64,000 nt of DNA, from the NCBI GenBank assembly GCA_047602645.1, contig JASGGU010000001.1, positions 156,354 through 220,353 of the forward strand, read 5' to 3'. Positions 25,362 to 33,781 of the stretch are shown one piece after another. This DNA comes from JAEYFP01 sp047602645 (lineage in GTDB: Bacteria > Bacillota > Clostridia > Lachnospirales > Lachnospiraceae). The position numbers were made by a program, and so were the translations under genes. The number at the start of each line of letters is the position of its first letter. Position 1 is the stretch's first letter. The notes below the pieces were generated by a model, which saw only the letters and a program-made list of their open reading frames with translations, did no database searches and was not told the DNA's origin.

Positions 25362-28028
25362 ATGACTTATACGGGAGACACGGACCGTCCTTCTTTTTTA
25401 ACGCAAACGACGATAGATACAGAGGAATTGCAGCGTATCCAGGATGTTTATGCACAGCTTACCAATTTATTCATTTTCAGTGTGAATCAGGATGGTGAGA
25501 GAATTACGGAGATGTCCGGTAACCCGCATGAAATTGACCGGGTTCTGGGACTTGTGACAGAACAGCAGATTGCTTCAATCCTTCGGCGTGTAATGGAAAG
25601 TTCATTGGAAGAACAGGTTATAGAAGATACAGGATATTCTAACGTAAAAATTGCTAGTATTGCGGTCAGGTCTAATGGGAAACTAGCCTTTAGCTGGTTT
25701 ATTTGTGGTATTTTGGATGAAGGCGACGACGAAAATGCTGTTCGTAATATCAGATCAACAACCTCCTATATAAAATTTATCAAATCAATTGATCTACTGC
25801 GTGAAATTTTCAAAAAAGTATGTTCCAATGCTTGCTTGGCAGAGGATGCTGTGGCAGAGTCAAAGCGTATTAAAAGCGCGGAGCTGGAAATGGTCCGTAC
25901 GCTGAAAAAGAGTGAAGCTATGACAGAAATCGTGCAGCTTCTGGACAGTGATGAAAGCTTTGAAGAGGTATCCGGTAAGGTTCTGCGCTATACGGGTCGT
26001 TACATCCGGATTTCTCATGGCTATATCCTAAGGCCGAATATCAATGGCAAGGATGTGGATATTTTAGGTGCTTATGTCGGGGAAGGACAGTCTACGCTTG
26101 AGGATTTTACAAGAGCGCTTCCGCTTGAGGATTTGCATGCGATCGGTGACAAGCCTGTTGTGATTTCATACAAGACAAAGATTGAGGAAAAGAGACGGGA
26201 GTGGCTGGATTCAATCGGTATTTCCGCACTCGTGGCATTGCCTGTTTTCATTAATCATGCCGTGGCGATGTATCTGTTTTTTCTTGATCATACGGCAGAT
26301 AAGATTTGGGAATTAGAAGAAATCAAGTTTTTTGGAGATGCTGCTCGCGTTCTGCAAAGTATACTGACGAAACGAATTCAGAAGAATTCGCTTGCAAGTT
26401 CTTACAAATCGCTCGAAGCAATTCTTGACAATGTCGGCAGTGCGATCTATGTAAAGGATATGGAGACAAGTGAGGTGTTGTTCGCAAATCGTATATTCAA
26501 AAATACATTTGAATATGAAATGCGGGACGGCACGATTGAAAGCCTCTTTGAAAGCAAACAGAAATATAATACTAACGCTTCTTATCAGGAAATCTATTAT
26601 AAGGAAAAGGGTCGCTGGTATGATCTGCATACGACCTATATCCGTTGGGTGGATGGCCGGCGCGTGTCACTTTGTTCCATATTTGACGTGACGGATAAAA
26701 AGCTGTATCAGCAGAAGATTGAGCAGCAGGCCAACAACGATTTTCTTACGGGCTTATACAATCGCATGTGCTGCGAGCGGGATCTTGTGAAATATATTGA
26801 TGAGGCAAAGCTGCATAGCGGCAGAGGAGCCGTGCTTTATCTGGATTTGGATGATTTTAAGCATATCAACGACGGTTTGGGACATCAGTACGGAGATGTG
26901 TTGCTCAAAGCAATTTCCCACAGCCTGCAGAGGATAGAGGGTGTGGAGAATACGTGTTACCGTATGGGCGGTGACGAGTTTATCATTATCATACCGGATT
27001 CAAGCTTTGAATGCTTTGAGAAAATTATCAGCGAAATTAAGATTGTATTCAATAAACCTTGGTTTTTAAAGGGTGCGGATTATTATTGTACGACAAGCAT
27101 GGGCATTGTGACATTTCCGGACGAAGGCGAGACCGTTCAGGATTTAATTAAAAAAGCGGATATCGCGATGTATGAGGCGAAAAAGAGCGGAAAGAACCGG
27201 ACCGCCTACTATGCCGAAAATGCAGATTCGGCCTCGAACAGGCGTCTTGATATGGAAAAAAGCATGCGCGATGCGACGGCGGAAGGTTATCGGGAGTTTG
27301 AGGTCTATTATCAGCCGATCGTGGATATCAGAAAGACCGGCTCGCCGTGTACGGGCGCGGAAGCGCTGATCCGCTGGAATTCCAGTAAACTCGGCTTTGT
27401 TTCTCCTTCAGATTTTATTCCGCTTGCGGAATATCTGGGGCTGATCAATCCGATCGGCAATTATGTGCTTAGAGAAGCGTGTATCGCATGCAGGAAGTGG
27501 AATGAGTCGGGACATCCTTATTACAAGGTAAATGTCAACTTATCCGTCGTGCAGCTTCTTCAAAACGATATTGTACAGATTGTAGAGGAGATTATTGAGG
27601 AGACCGGCATCAATCCGCGGAATCTGACGCTCGAAGTTACGGAAAGTCTTGCGATCAACGATATGGAGCGCATGAAGCTGATTCTGGGAAGTATCAAGCG
27701 TCTCGGCGTACGAATTGCGCTGGATGATTTTGGGACCGGCTATTCGTCCCTGAGCCATATCCGTGAAATTCCGCTGGATGTCATTAAGGTAGATCAGAGC
27801 TTTGTAACGGAGCTTGCCGTGGATCAATATGCGCAGGCCTTTGTCAAGATGGTGGGAGAGCTCGCGACGGCACTTGGTGTTAAAATCTGCGTTGAGGGAG
27901 TTGAGACGGCAGAGCAGTTTAAGATGCTGGAAAACATGAATATTCGTCTGGTACAGGGTTATTATTTTGACAGGCCGATGCCCCGTGATCAGTTCGAGGA
28001 AAAGTATGTGGATAGCGATTGCATTTAG
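25362..28028 (+). CDS. Bifunctional c-di-GMP protein: sensor, GAF-like, PAS-like, GGDEF and EAL domains
   Basis: This 888-residue protein lacks membrane segments. The N-terminal 170 residues resemble a PocR-like or other small-ligand sensor (uncertain). GAF-like (about 190-330) and PAS-like (about 345-450) regions follow. The GGDEF domain has an intact GGDEF at about residue 536, preceded by YRM and without the RxxD inhibitory site, so product inhibition may be weak. The EAL domain keeps EALIRW, DDFGTGYSSL, KVDQSF and EGVET, so phosphodiesterase activity is expected too. It could make or break c-di-GMP depending on its ligand. It lies 7.5 kb before an HD-GYP gene that the same messenger would serve. 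Confidence 0.92.
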   Translation: MTYTGDTDRPSFLTQTTIDTEELQRIQDVYAQLTNLFIFSVNQDGERITEMSGNPHEIDRVLGLVTEQQIASILRRVMESSLEEQVIEDTGYSNVKIASIAVRSNGKLAFSWFICGILDEGDDENAVRNIRSTTSYIKFIKSIDLLREIFKKVCSNACLAEDAVAESKRIKSAELEMVRTLKKSEAMTEIVQLLDSDESFEEVSGKVLRYTGRYIRISHGYILRPNINGKDVDILGAYVGEGQSTLEDFTRALPLEDLHAIGDKPVVISYKTKIEEKRREWLDSIGISALVALPVFINHAVAMYLFFLDHTADKIWELEEIKFFGDAARVLQSILTKRIQKNSLASSYKSLEAILDNVGSAIYVKDMETSEVLFANRIFKNTFEYEMRDGTIESLFESKQKYNTNASYQEIYYKEKGRWYDLHTTYIRWVDGRRVSLCSIFDVTDKKLYQQKIEQQANNDFLTGLYNRMCCERDLVKYIDEAKLHSGRGAVLYLDLDDFKHINDGLGHQYGDVLLKAISHSLQRIEGVENTCYRMGGDEFIIIIPDSSFECFEKIISEIKIVFNKPWFLKGADYYCTTSMGIVTFPDEGETVQDLIKKADIAMYEAKKSGKNRTAYYAENADSASNRRLDMEKSMRDATAEGYREFEVYYQPIVDIRKTGSPCTGAEALIRWNSSKLGFVSPSDFIPLAEYLGLINPIGNYVLREACIACRKWNESGHPYYKVNVNLSVVQLLQNDIVQIVEEIIEETGINPRNLTLEVTESLAINDMERMKLILGSIKRLGVRIALDDFGTGYSSLSHIREIPLDVIKVDQSFVTELAVDQYAQAFVKMVGELATALGVKICVEGVETAEQFKMLENMNIRLVQGYYFDRPMPRDQFEEKYVDSDCI

Positions 28029-28122
28029 TATGGATCTATTGTATGATAATAATAACGAAAAACTTATACGACTGGCGGATAAATGGGGCTACCCATAGGG
28101 AGTATAAGAAATTAAAATGTCG

Positions 28123-28165
28123 ACCGCCTGGGCAGCCGCTATGCGGCATGCCCAGGCGGTTTATT
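28123..28165 (+). terminator. Strong stem-loop terminator
   Basis: A 12-bp perfect stem (ACCGCCTGGGCA with TGCCCAGGCGGT) encloses a second stem GCCGC/GCGGC, and TTTATTTATT follows. It is nearly symmetrical and could work in both directions. It separates the GGDEF-EAL gene from the repeat region 28164-28427 that precedes purH. Confidence 0.8.
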
Positions 28166-28205
28166 TATTATATAGGAAATTGCTTCGAATTTCCTATATA
28201 ATAAA
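28164..28205. repeat. Dispersed palindromic repeat, copy C (perfect 18-bp arms)
   Basis: Perfect arms, 28164-28181 and 28188-28205, surround the loop GCTTCG. The inner sequence TATAGGAAAT matches copies at 17394 and 28291, and the outer arms differ but still pair. This is the first half of tandem unit 1. Confidence 0.8.
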
Positions 28206-28427
28206 ATTTTATGCGCAGCTACGCGCGCGGAACAAAAGCTGTGCTGCCGGTGTAAATAATCGCGAGAGTGGACGGAGCACACTTTTGTTCTTATATAGGA
28301 AATTCCTTCGGATTTCCTATATAACAAAATATTATGCGCAGCTACGCGCGCGGAACAAAAGCTGTGCTGCCGATGTAAATAATCGCAAGAGTGGACGGAG
28401 CACACTTTTGTTCTTAGATAAGAAATT
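28168..28427. repeat. 123-bp tandem repeat, two full units and a truncated third, before purH
   Basis: Unit 1 (28168-28290) and unit 2 (28291-28413) have the same 123-base period and differ at only a few positions; 14 bases of a third start follow (28414-28427). Each unit has two hairpins: the TATAGGAAAT palindrome, then a larger imperfect one whose arms begin GAACAAAAG and end CTTTTGTTC (28230-28249 with 28273-28290 in unit 1). The array ends right at the purH ribosome-binding site. It could be a mobile palindromic unit or a structured purH leader. Confidence 0.85.
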
Positions 28428-28438
28428 AGGAGGACGAT

Positions 28439-30034
28439 ATGAGAGCATTAATCAGTGTTTCAGACAAGACGGGGATTGTGGAGCTTGCAAAGGAGCTGAC
28501 AAGCCTTGGCGTGGAGATTATCTCTACAGGAGGGACGTACAAAAAACTGAAGGAGGCAGGGATTGCGGCAATTGAGATTTCAGAGCTGACAGGATTCCCG
28601 GAGTGTCTTGACGGACGGGTCAAGACCCTGCATCCGAAGGTGCATGCAGGGATCCTTGCGATGCGTGCGAATAGCGCTCATATGGAACAGCTTGCAGAGC
28701 TTGGTGTTGAAACAATCGATCTTGTGATTGTTAATCTTTATCCTTTTAAAGCAACGATTATGAAGGCGGATGTGACACGTGCGGAGGCTGTGGAAAATAT
28801 CGACATCGGCGGACCTACGATGCTTCGAAGTGCGGCAAAGAATTATCAGGATGTGGCAGTTGTAACCGATCCCGCTGATTATGAGGAGGTGATTGCACAG
28901 CTGAAAAAGAACGGAGCCGTATCAATGGATACGAAGTTTTATTTAATGCAGAAGGTGTTTATGCATACGAGCAACTATGACACAATGATCTGCGATTACC
29001 TGAAAAAAGAGCGCGGAGATTATAGCTTTCCTGATACGCTGACAATGACGTTCGAAAAGCTGCAGGATATGCGTTACGGAGAAAATCCGCATCAGGCGGC
29101 GGCATTTTACCGTCAGGTCGGAAAGCAGACAGGTTCGCTTGTAGAAGCGATTCAGCATAATGGCAAGGAGCTTTCTTTTAACAATATCAACGATACAAAC
29201 GGTGCTTTAGAGCTTTTAAAGGAATTTAACGAGCCTACAGTCGTTGCCTGCAAGCACGGAAACCCGTGCGGAGTCGGTTCTGTTTCGACAGGCGGCAGGT
29301 GCGGTGACAGTGCGCCGACAGAAAGGGAAGCGGTTTACCTCGCATGGAAAAAAGCTTATGAAGCTGATAAAACCTCTATTTATGGGGGCATTGTTGTTGT
29401 AAACCGTGAGGTGACGCTGCAAATGGCTGAAGAGCTGCATGAAGTTTTTTTGGAGGTGATTGTTGCACCCTCCTATGAAAAGGAGGCACTTGAGCTGCTT
29501 TGCACAAAGAAGAATATCCGTGTTCTGGAATTGAAGGATATCAGCGTGCCACAGGATAGAAATGCAGTTGATATGAAGAAGGTAAACGGCGGACTGATTG
29601 TGCAGACGATCGATTCCAAGCTTTATAACAAGGAGGAGTGGCAGGTTGTAACAAAGGCACAGCCGACTGCGGAACAGATCGCCGATATGAAATTTGGAAT
29701 GAAGGTCGTGAAGTTTGTAAAGTCCAACGGCATTGCGGTCGTAAAAAACAAACAGAGCGTCGGGATTGGGCCGGGACAGGTAAATCGCGTATGGGCGGCA
29801 AAGCAGTGCATGGAGCATGCCGAAGAGCTGATTGGTGCAGAGGTGCTTAAGGGTGCGGTGCTCGCTTCCGACGCATTTTTCCCGTTTCCCGATACGGTTG
29901 AGGCGGCGCATGAGGCAGGTATTACTGCAATCATTCAGCCGGGAGGTTCGGTCAGAGACCAGATGTCAATTGATAAATGCGACGAATATGGCATTACAAT
30001 GGTATTCACGGGTATGCGGCATTTTAAGCATTAG
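28439..30034 (+). CDS. purH: Bifunctional AICAR formyltransferase / IMP cyclohydrolase
   Basis: A 531-residue enzyme that carries out the last two steps of IMP synthesis. The N-terminal cyclohydrolase domain (residues 1 to about 195) begins RALISVSDKTGIVELA and has RVKTLHPKVHAGIL. The C-terminal formyltransferase domain has the catalytic KHGNPCGV stretch and the end SDAFFPFPDTVE...QPGGSVRD. AGGAGG lies 5 bases before the ATG and directly behind the tandem repeat array. No other purine genes are adjacent, though guaB is about 4 kb upstream. A strong terminator follows the gene. Confidence 0.96.
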   Translation: MRALISVSDKTGIVELAKELTSLGVEIISTGGTYKKLKEAGIAAIEISELTGFPECLDGRVKTLHPKVHAGILAMRANSAHMEQLAELGVETIDLVIVNLYPFKATIMKADVTRAEAVENIDIGGPTMLRSAAKNYQDVAVVTDPADYEEVIAQLKKNGAVSMDTKFYLMQKVFMHTSNYDTMICDYLKKERGDYSFPDTLTMTFEKLQDMRYGENPHQAAAFYRQVGKQTGSLVEAIQHNGKELSFNNINDTNGALELLKEFNEPTVVACKHGNPCGVGSVSTGGRCGDSAPTEREAVYLAWKKAYEADKTSIYGGIVVVNREVTLQMAEELHEVFLEVIVAPSYEKEALELLCTKKNIRVLELKDISVPQDRNAVDMKKVNGGLIVQTIDSKLYNKEEWQVVTKAQPTAEQIADMKFGMKVVKFVKSNGIAVVKNKQSVGIGPGQVNRVWAAKQCMEHAEELIGAEVLKGAVLASDAFFPFPDTVEAAHEAGITAIIQPGGSVRDQMSIDKCDEYGITMVFTGMRHFKH

Positions 30035-30089
30035 TGCGGCAGTTTAAAAACGGAAGATAATTCTTGCGAAAATACATGGGGTATGTTAT

Positions 30090-30124
30090 ATTATGCTTGA
30101 CTGATGAAGTCAAGCATAATTTTG
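30090..30124 (+). terminator. purH terminator
   Basis: A perfect 12-bp stem (ATTATGCTTGAC with GTCAAGCATAAT) with a 7-base loop is followed by a short T-run, 55 bases after purH. Confidence 0.85.
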
Positions 30125-30192
30125 ATTTCATAGGAATTAAAGTTCGTTGTCGATCGCACAAAGATTAAGATGCGCAGGTGGGAGGACCATAA

Positions 30193-30894
30193 ATGAATGC
30201 AAAGTTTTTTGATGTGAAGAAGGAAAAGCAGGATGCGATCATTAACGCATCGCTGAAGGTGTTTGCAGAGAATGGCTATAAGAAGGCGAGTACGGATGTT
30301 ATCGTAAGGCTGGCCGGAATCTCGAAGGGTTTATTGTTCCATTATTTTATCAGCAAGCAGGGACTGTATGAATTTATTTACGATTACAGCGTAAAATACA
30401 TGACATTAGAATTGACTCAATCAGTCAAAAAAGATGAAAAAGATTTTTTTGAGGTGCTGAGGCAGATTGAGCAGGCAAAAACAAGAGTGATGAAAAACTA
30501 CCCTTATATGCAGCAGTTTTTAAGCAATGTTAAATTTGAGAAGAACTCCGAAGCACTGACCGCATTAGGCGATGTGGGGGATGCGATGTCCCCTGCTTAT
30601 AACTCAATTTACAAGCAGACTGACATGACACGCTTTCATAATTTCGTGGATGTGGGTCGTGTGATTCAGATGATCACTTGGATGTCCGAAGGCTTCATTA
30701 AAGATAGGTTCCGCGATCCGGATCCGAATTTGGATGAGATGAATGCGGAGTTTGGCAAATATCTATCCATGCTGAAGCTGCATTTTTACAAGGATGTCGA
30801 CGAGACGAAACAAAAAGCGGAAAAATCCGGAGACGGTGCGTCTGCGGAGGAGGAAAAACCAGCACCGGACACGGAGGATACTCCGATTACATAA
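30193..30894 (+). CDS. TetR-family transcriptional regulator
   Basis: A 233-residue regulator with a typical TetR DNA-binding domain: DAIINASLKVFAENGYKKAS, then TDVIVRLAGISKGLLFHYF and a YF-x-x-K turn. The ligand domain (about 60-205) is diverged, and an acidic tail follows. GGAGG lies upstream of the ATG. It sits alone between purH and the invertible segment at 30978. In the present orientation the segment's promoter points toward its 3' end but is separated from it by the terminator at 30902. The target genes are unknown; it might affect the recombinase or the chemoreceptor nearby (speculative). Confidence 0.9.
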   Translation: MNAKFFDVKKEKQDAIINASLKVFAENGYKKASTDVIVRLAGISKGLLFHYFISKQGLYEFIYDYSVKYMTLELTQSVKKDEKDFFEVLRQIEQAKTRVMKNYPYMQQFLSNVKFEKNSEALTALGDVGDAMSPAYNSIYKQTDMTRFHNFVDVGRVIQMITWMSEGFIKDRFRDPDPNLDEMNAEFGKYLSMLKLHFYKDVDETKQKAEKSGDGASAEEEKPAPDTEDTPIT

Positions 30895-30901
30895 AAATAC
30901 A

Positions 30902-30935
30902 AATAAAATCCAGGGCATTTGCCTTGGATTTTATT
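30902..30935. terminator. Symmetrical stem-loop terminator, probably bidirectional
   Basis: Arms of 15 bp with one G-U pair and a 4-base loop span 30902-30935. The tail is AT-rich to the right and, read leftward, T-rich (TTTGTATTTTTATG). It can end TetR transcripts and also stop leftward transcripts from the promoter at 31032-31060. It lies 42 bases outside the left inverted repeat. Confidence 0.75.
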
Positions 30936-30977
30936 AATATAAATAGAAATTTTCCGGATTTGGGGTATGGTAAAATT

Positions 30978-31000
30978 GCCGCAGTATAGCTAATACTGTG
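30978..31000 (+). repeat. Left inverted repeat of segment 1
   Basis: This 23-bp repeat is perfectly complementary to 31309-31331. Its core is CAGTAT-AGCTA-ATACTG (30982-30998): two 6-bp arms around an asymmetric 5-bp centre, the usual layout of a tyrosine-recombinase crossover site. Confidence 0.85.
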
Positions 31001-31031
31001 CCATCAAATTTGGCATATTTAAACAAATTTT

Positions 31032-31060
31032 ATTATATACCGACAACTCTTGCTTGTCAA
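31032..31060 (-). promoter_or_regulatory. Full-consensus promoter inside segment 1, pointing left
   Basis: On the minus strand TTGACA (31055-31060) and TATAAT (31032-31037) are separated by exactly 17 bases. Transcription would leave across the left repeat toward the TetR gene and meet the terminator at 30902. After inversion it would read into the chemoreceptor gene. Confidence 0.8.
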
Positions 31061-31150
31061 TTCAAAGCTTTTTAAGACATATTTTGTTATAATTAGTCGA
31101 AAAATAAAATTAAATTCTAAAATAGACTTATTTTTAATAAAATATATACA

Positions 31151-31162
31151 ATTCATCGTCAG
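31151..31162 (+). promoter_or_regulatory. Possible accessory recombinase site AATTCATCGTCA
   Basis: This 12-mer resembles AATTCGTCGTCC at 31241 and AATTCGCCGTCA at 34010. All lie inside the two segments. Repeats of this kind could be arm-type sites for the N-terminal domain of the recombinase (inference). Confidence 0.3.
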
Positions 31163-31240
31163 AAATAAAATTGTGACAGCAATAAAATCCCGACAAAACA
31201 GGACCTTATCTTCTAAAACGTCTAACATGAAAATCGTCTT

Positions 31241-31252
31241 AATTCGTCGTCC
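31241..31252 (+). promoter_or_regulatory. Possible accessory recombinase site AATTCGTCGTCC
   Basis: Second copy in segment 1 of the AATTC-n-n-CGTC motif, 90 bases from the copy at 31151. See that entry for the reading as an arm site. Confidence 0.3.
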
Positions 31253-31297
31253 ATCTTATCGTAAGGCTCATCCCAATCTCACAAATAAAGCGATATT

Positions 31298-31326
31298 TTG
31301 CATTTAAACACAGTATTAGCTATACT
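31298..31326 (+). promoter_or_regulatory. Weak rightward promoter-like pair across the right repeat of segment 1
   Basis: TTGCAT (31298-31303) and TATACT (31321-31326) are 17 bases apart and face the chemoreceptor gene. The -10 lies in the repeat itself. It is far weaker than the internal promoter but could give some expression in the OFF state. Confidence 0.35.
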
Positions 31327-31331
31327 GCGGC
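31309..31331 (-). repeat. Right inverted repeat of segment 1
   Basis: Perfect reverse complement of 30978-31000, with the same 5-bp centre in inverted orientation. Recombination between the two would invert the segment and not excise it. Confidence 0.85.
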
Positions 31332-31409
31332 TTTAGACCATAAACCTGATGACTGAGGGGTGGCAGGGATAGCGGAAACTAGTATAAAAGAGAAAGAAGG
31401 TAAGAGAAG

Positions 31410-33194
31410 ATGAAAAAATGGTTTGAAGATTTAAAGATAGCGAAAAAGCTATCAACGGGCTTTCTGCTTGTAGTTTTGTTATCGGTAATTATCGGAGGGG
31501 TAGGCATTATTTCAATTCTAAGTATTAATTCGAGAGGAATAAGGCTTTACCGGGAAGGTGCAGTAGGACTTAATCATGCGGGCGACGCAGCCGTCGAATA
31601 TATGCAGCTTCGATACAATGCCGTCAGGCGTCTGAGTGCGAAGGATCAGGCTGCTACAAAGGAGCTGGTAAATAGTATTAATGGTAATATAGAAAAGATA
31701 GATGCTTCTTTAGAAAGCTTTAGGGGAGATATCACTGCTCCTGAACTTCTGACGTATTCCGAGGAAATACAAAAGGAATGGGATATCTATAAAGAGAATA
31801 TGACGGTAGAAAATGAGGCGGCGCTCAATGGAGAAACGGTAGAGTATAATCAGGAGATCGCTGATCTGGGGAATACACTCAAGAATGACTTTGAGGGATT
31901 GTTTGATTTGGTTTCGGAAACGGCTGCCGGTATATCTGCAAGTAACTCGGCAAATGCAACGGAAGCAGTCATTATTATGATAGTAGTCATTATTATTTCT
32001 GTAGCTATTTCCCTGGTTTTATCAAAGTACATTTCCGATATCATCAGCATTCCCGTGCGGAAATATGCGGCAATTGCAGAGCTGACTGCGGTCGGAGATA
32101 TGGACATAAGCAAGATTGTCGAAGAAAAGGACCGGCTCTGGGCATTGAGAAAGGATGAAATCGGTATGCTTGCAGGTGCCTTTGACCGTATGATTAGCAG
32201 CACGGATGAGCAGGTACAGAAGACGAAAACTATTGCGGACGGAGATCTGACAACTGATATTACGATCAGGTCTGAGGAAGATGTAATGGGGAAAGCGCTT
32301 ACGGAGCTTGTGGAAAAATTCCACAGCCTTGCTTCTGCCATTGTATCAATTGCCGATCAGGTTAGCACGGGAGCCGCACAGGTTTCGGACGGTGCGCAGG
32401 CATTATCGTCGGGAGCCACAGAACAGGCGGCTACGGTGGAGGAGTTAAATGCCTCCATTGCAAGTGTAGCGGATCAGGCATCGCAGAATGCTTCTAATGT
32501 GCAAAGAGCGGCAGGCTATATGGATCAGGCATCACAGGGAGTATTGAGCAGCAATGAACACATGCAGCGCCTGAATACATCTATGCGTGAGATCGGTGAA
32601 TCTTCACGGGAAATTTCAAAGATTACCAAGCTTGTGGAGGATATTGCATTCCAGACGAATATTCTTGCCCTGAATGCGGCTGTAGAAGCTGCACGTGCGG
32701 GGAATGCAGGAAAAGGATTTGCAGTAGTGGCCGACGAGGTTCGAAATCTTGCGGCGAAATCAGCGGAGGCAGCAAAGCAGACGTCAGACCTGATTCAGAA
32801 ATCGGTTACGACTGTTTTAGAGGGAGAACGACTTGCGGATGAGTCGTTAAAACTTTTATTAGAGGTATCGGAGAAGTCCGGACTGGTAGAGAAGGTAATC
32901 AGTGAGATTGAAGAGGCATCTACTGAGCAGGCGGCTTCTATTGAACAGATTAATGAGGGACTGTCACAGGTATCGGCAGTTGTGCAGACAAATGCGGCAA
33001 CTGCGGAAGAAAGCTCGGCAGCGAGCGAGGAATTGGCTGCGCAGGCACAGGTACTGCAGCAGGAGGTAGGAAAGTTTAGGCTGAATAAGGAATCTGGAGC
33101 TTTAAAGAGCAGTCTGGCCGCGGGAGGGTTAACAAGGTCTGGCTCGGGAAGCGGAATTTCTATGAGTCATACAGGCAGCCTAGGGAAATATTAA
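31410..33194 (+). CDS. Methyl-accepting chemotaxis protein
   Basis: A 594-residue transmembrane chemoreceptor. Membrane segments lie at about residues 15-38 and 185-206 around a helical extracellular sensor resembling a four-helix bundle. A HAMP region follows, then a long cytoplasmic coiled coil whose hairpin tip (from about residue 410, EDIAFQTNILALNAAVEAAR, then AGKGFAVVADEVRNLA) binds CheW and CheA. AAGAAGG lies upstream of the ATG. Its stop overlaps the possible first start of cheW, so the two are cotranscribed. The right repeat of candidate inverton 1 ends 78 bases before the start codon, so expression may be phase-variable. No cheA or cheY is in the window. Confidence 0.96.
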   Translation: MKKWFEDLKIAKKLSTGFLLVVLLSVIIGGVGIISILSINSRGIRLYREGAVGLNHAGDAAVEYMQLRYNAVRRLSAKDQAATKELVNSINGNIEKIDASLESFRGDITAPELLTYSEEIQKEWDIYKENMTVENEAALNGETVEYNQEIADLGNTLKNDFEGLFDLVSETAAGISASNSANATEAVIIMIVVIIISVAISLVLSKYISDIISIPVRKYAAIAELTAVGDMDISKIVEEKDRLWALRKDEIGMLAGAFDRMISSTDEQVQKTKTIADGDLTTDITIRSEEDVMGKALTELVEKFHSLASAIVSIADQVSTGAAQVSDGAQALSSGATEQAATVEELNASIASVADQASQNASNVQRAAGYMDQASQGVLSSNEHMQRLNTSMREIGESSREISKITKLVEDIAFQTNILALNAAVEAARAGNAGKGFAVVADEVRNLAAKSAEAAKQTSDLIQKSVTTVLEGERLADESLKLLLEVSEKSGLVEKVISEIEEASTEQAASIEQINEGLSQVSAVVQTNAATAEESSAASEELAAQAQVLQQEVGKFRLNKESGALKSSLAAGGLTRSGSGSGISMSHTGSLGKY

Positions 33195-33226
33195 TGCCGG
33201 CGCAGAGGAGAAGGGAGGAATCATCG

Positions 33227-33742
33227 ATGGAAAGGCAAGAAATTTTAGGGTATCGGGAAGAAGAGGAGAGTGCCGGCGATCGTTACTTGACATTTTGGGC
33301 GGATCAGCAGCTTTTTGGGCTTTCGATAGCGGATGTAGTACAGATTGTCGGGATACAACATATAACCAGGCTGCCGGGAGTTCCTGCGTATGTCAGGGGA
33401 GTCATCAGTCTGAGAAGCGATGTGATTCCCGTAATGGATGTGCGCGTGCGTCTTGAAAGAGAGGAAAAAGAATATAATGACAGAACATGCATCATTATAG
33501 CAAAAATATTCGAAAGTCTATTCGGCTTTATTGTGGATGCGGTAGATGAGGTATGTGAGATACCGCAAGGGCGGATTACGCTGCCGTCACATATCAACGC
33601 GGAATTATCCGGAGGATATCTTACCGGGATAGCAAGAGTGGAGTCGGGACAAAACAAAGAAGAGAAGGTAATTCTCATCATAGACATTAAGAAGCTGATG
33701 AGTGAAGAGGAGTTTACCAAGCTGTCGCAGGCTGGAAAATAG
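33227..33742 (+). CDS. cheW: CheW-type chemotaxis coupling protein
   Basis: This 171-residue SH3-like coupling protein links chemoreceptors to CheA. Signature parts are FWADQQLFGLSIADVVQIV, the LPGVPAYVRGVISLR loop, VIPVMDVR and a VDAVDEV segment. The ATG at 33227 is chosen because GGAGG lies 8 bases upstream; an earlier in-frame ATG at 33194, overlapping the chemoreceptor stop, would add 11 residues. It pairs with the chemoreceptor just before it and is followed by a terminator, so the two form a small dedicated signalling module. Confidence 0.93.
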   Translation: MERQEILGYREEEESAGDRYLTFWADQQLFGLSIADVVQIVGIQHITRLPGVPAYVRGVISLRSDVIPVMDVRVRLEREEKEYNDRTCIIIAKIFESLFGFIVDAVDEVCEIPQGRITLPSHINAELSGGYLTGIARVESGQNKEEKVILIIDIKKLMSEEEFTKLSQAGK

Positions 33743-33781
33743 AACATCAATAATAGGAAAGAACGAATATTTTATAAAATA

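Larger units (their letters stand above)
30978..31331. other. Candidate invertible promoter segment 1 (inverton) upstream of the chemoreceptor gene
   Basis: A 354-bp segment bounded by perfect 23-bp inverted repeats in the otherwise gene-free stretch 30895-31409. Inside, a full-consensus promoter points left, away from the chemoreceptor gene that starts 79 bases beyond the right repeat. Both inner ends are similar in sequence to the ends of the recombinase-bearing segment at 33832-35275, so this looks like a recombinase-less relative. Inversion would place the promoter in front of the chemoreceptor-cheW genes. The interior encodes no convincing protein. Inversion itself is inferred, not seen. 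Confidence 0.72.

Noticed and set aside
28139..28405. Open frames across the 123-bp tandem repeats before purH
   Set aside because: They translate hairpin DNA in repeated form, lack start signals, and stop at random places. The hairpins explain the sequence better.
28168..28427. A CRISPR array
   Set aside because: Only two full units of 123 bp are present, with no unique spacers; differences are point changes. No cas gene is in the window.
31050..31307. An 85-codon open frame inside candidate switch 1
   Set aside because: No ribosome-binding site, Ser/Lys/Ile-rich low-complexity peptide, and the DNA is better explained as the non-coding interior of the segment.
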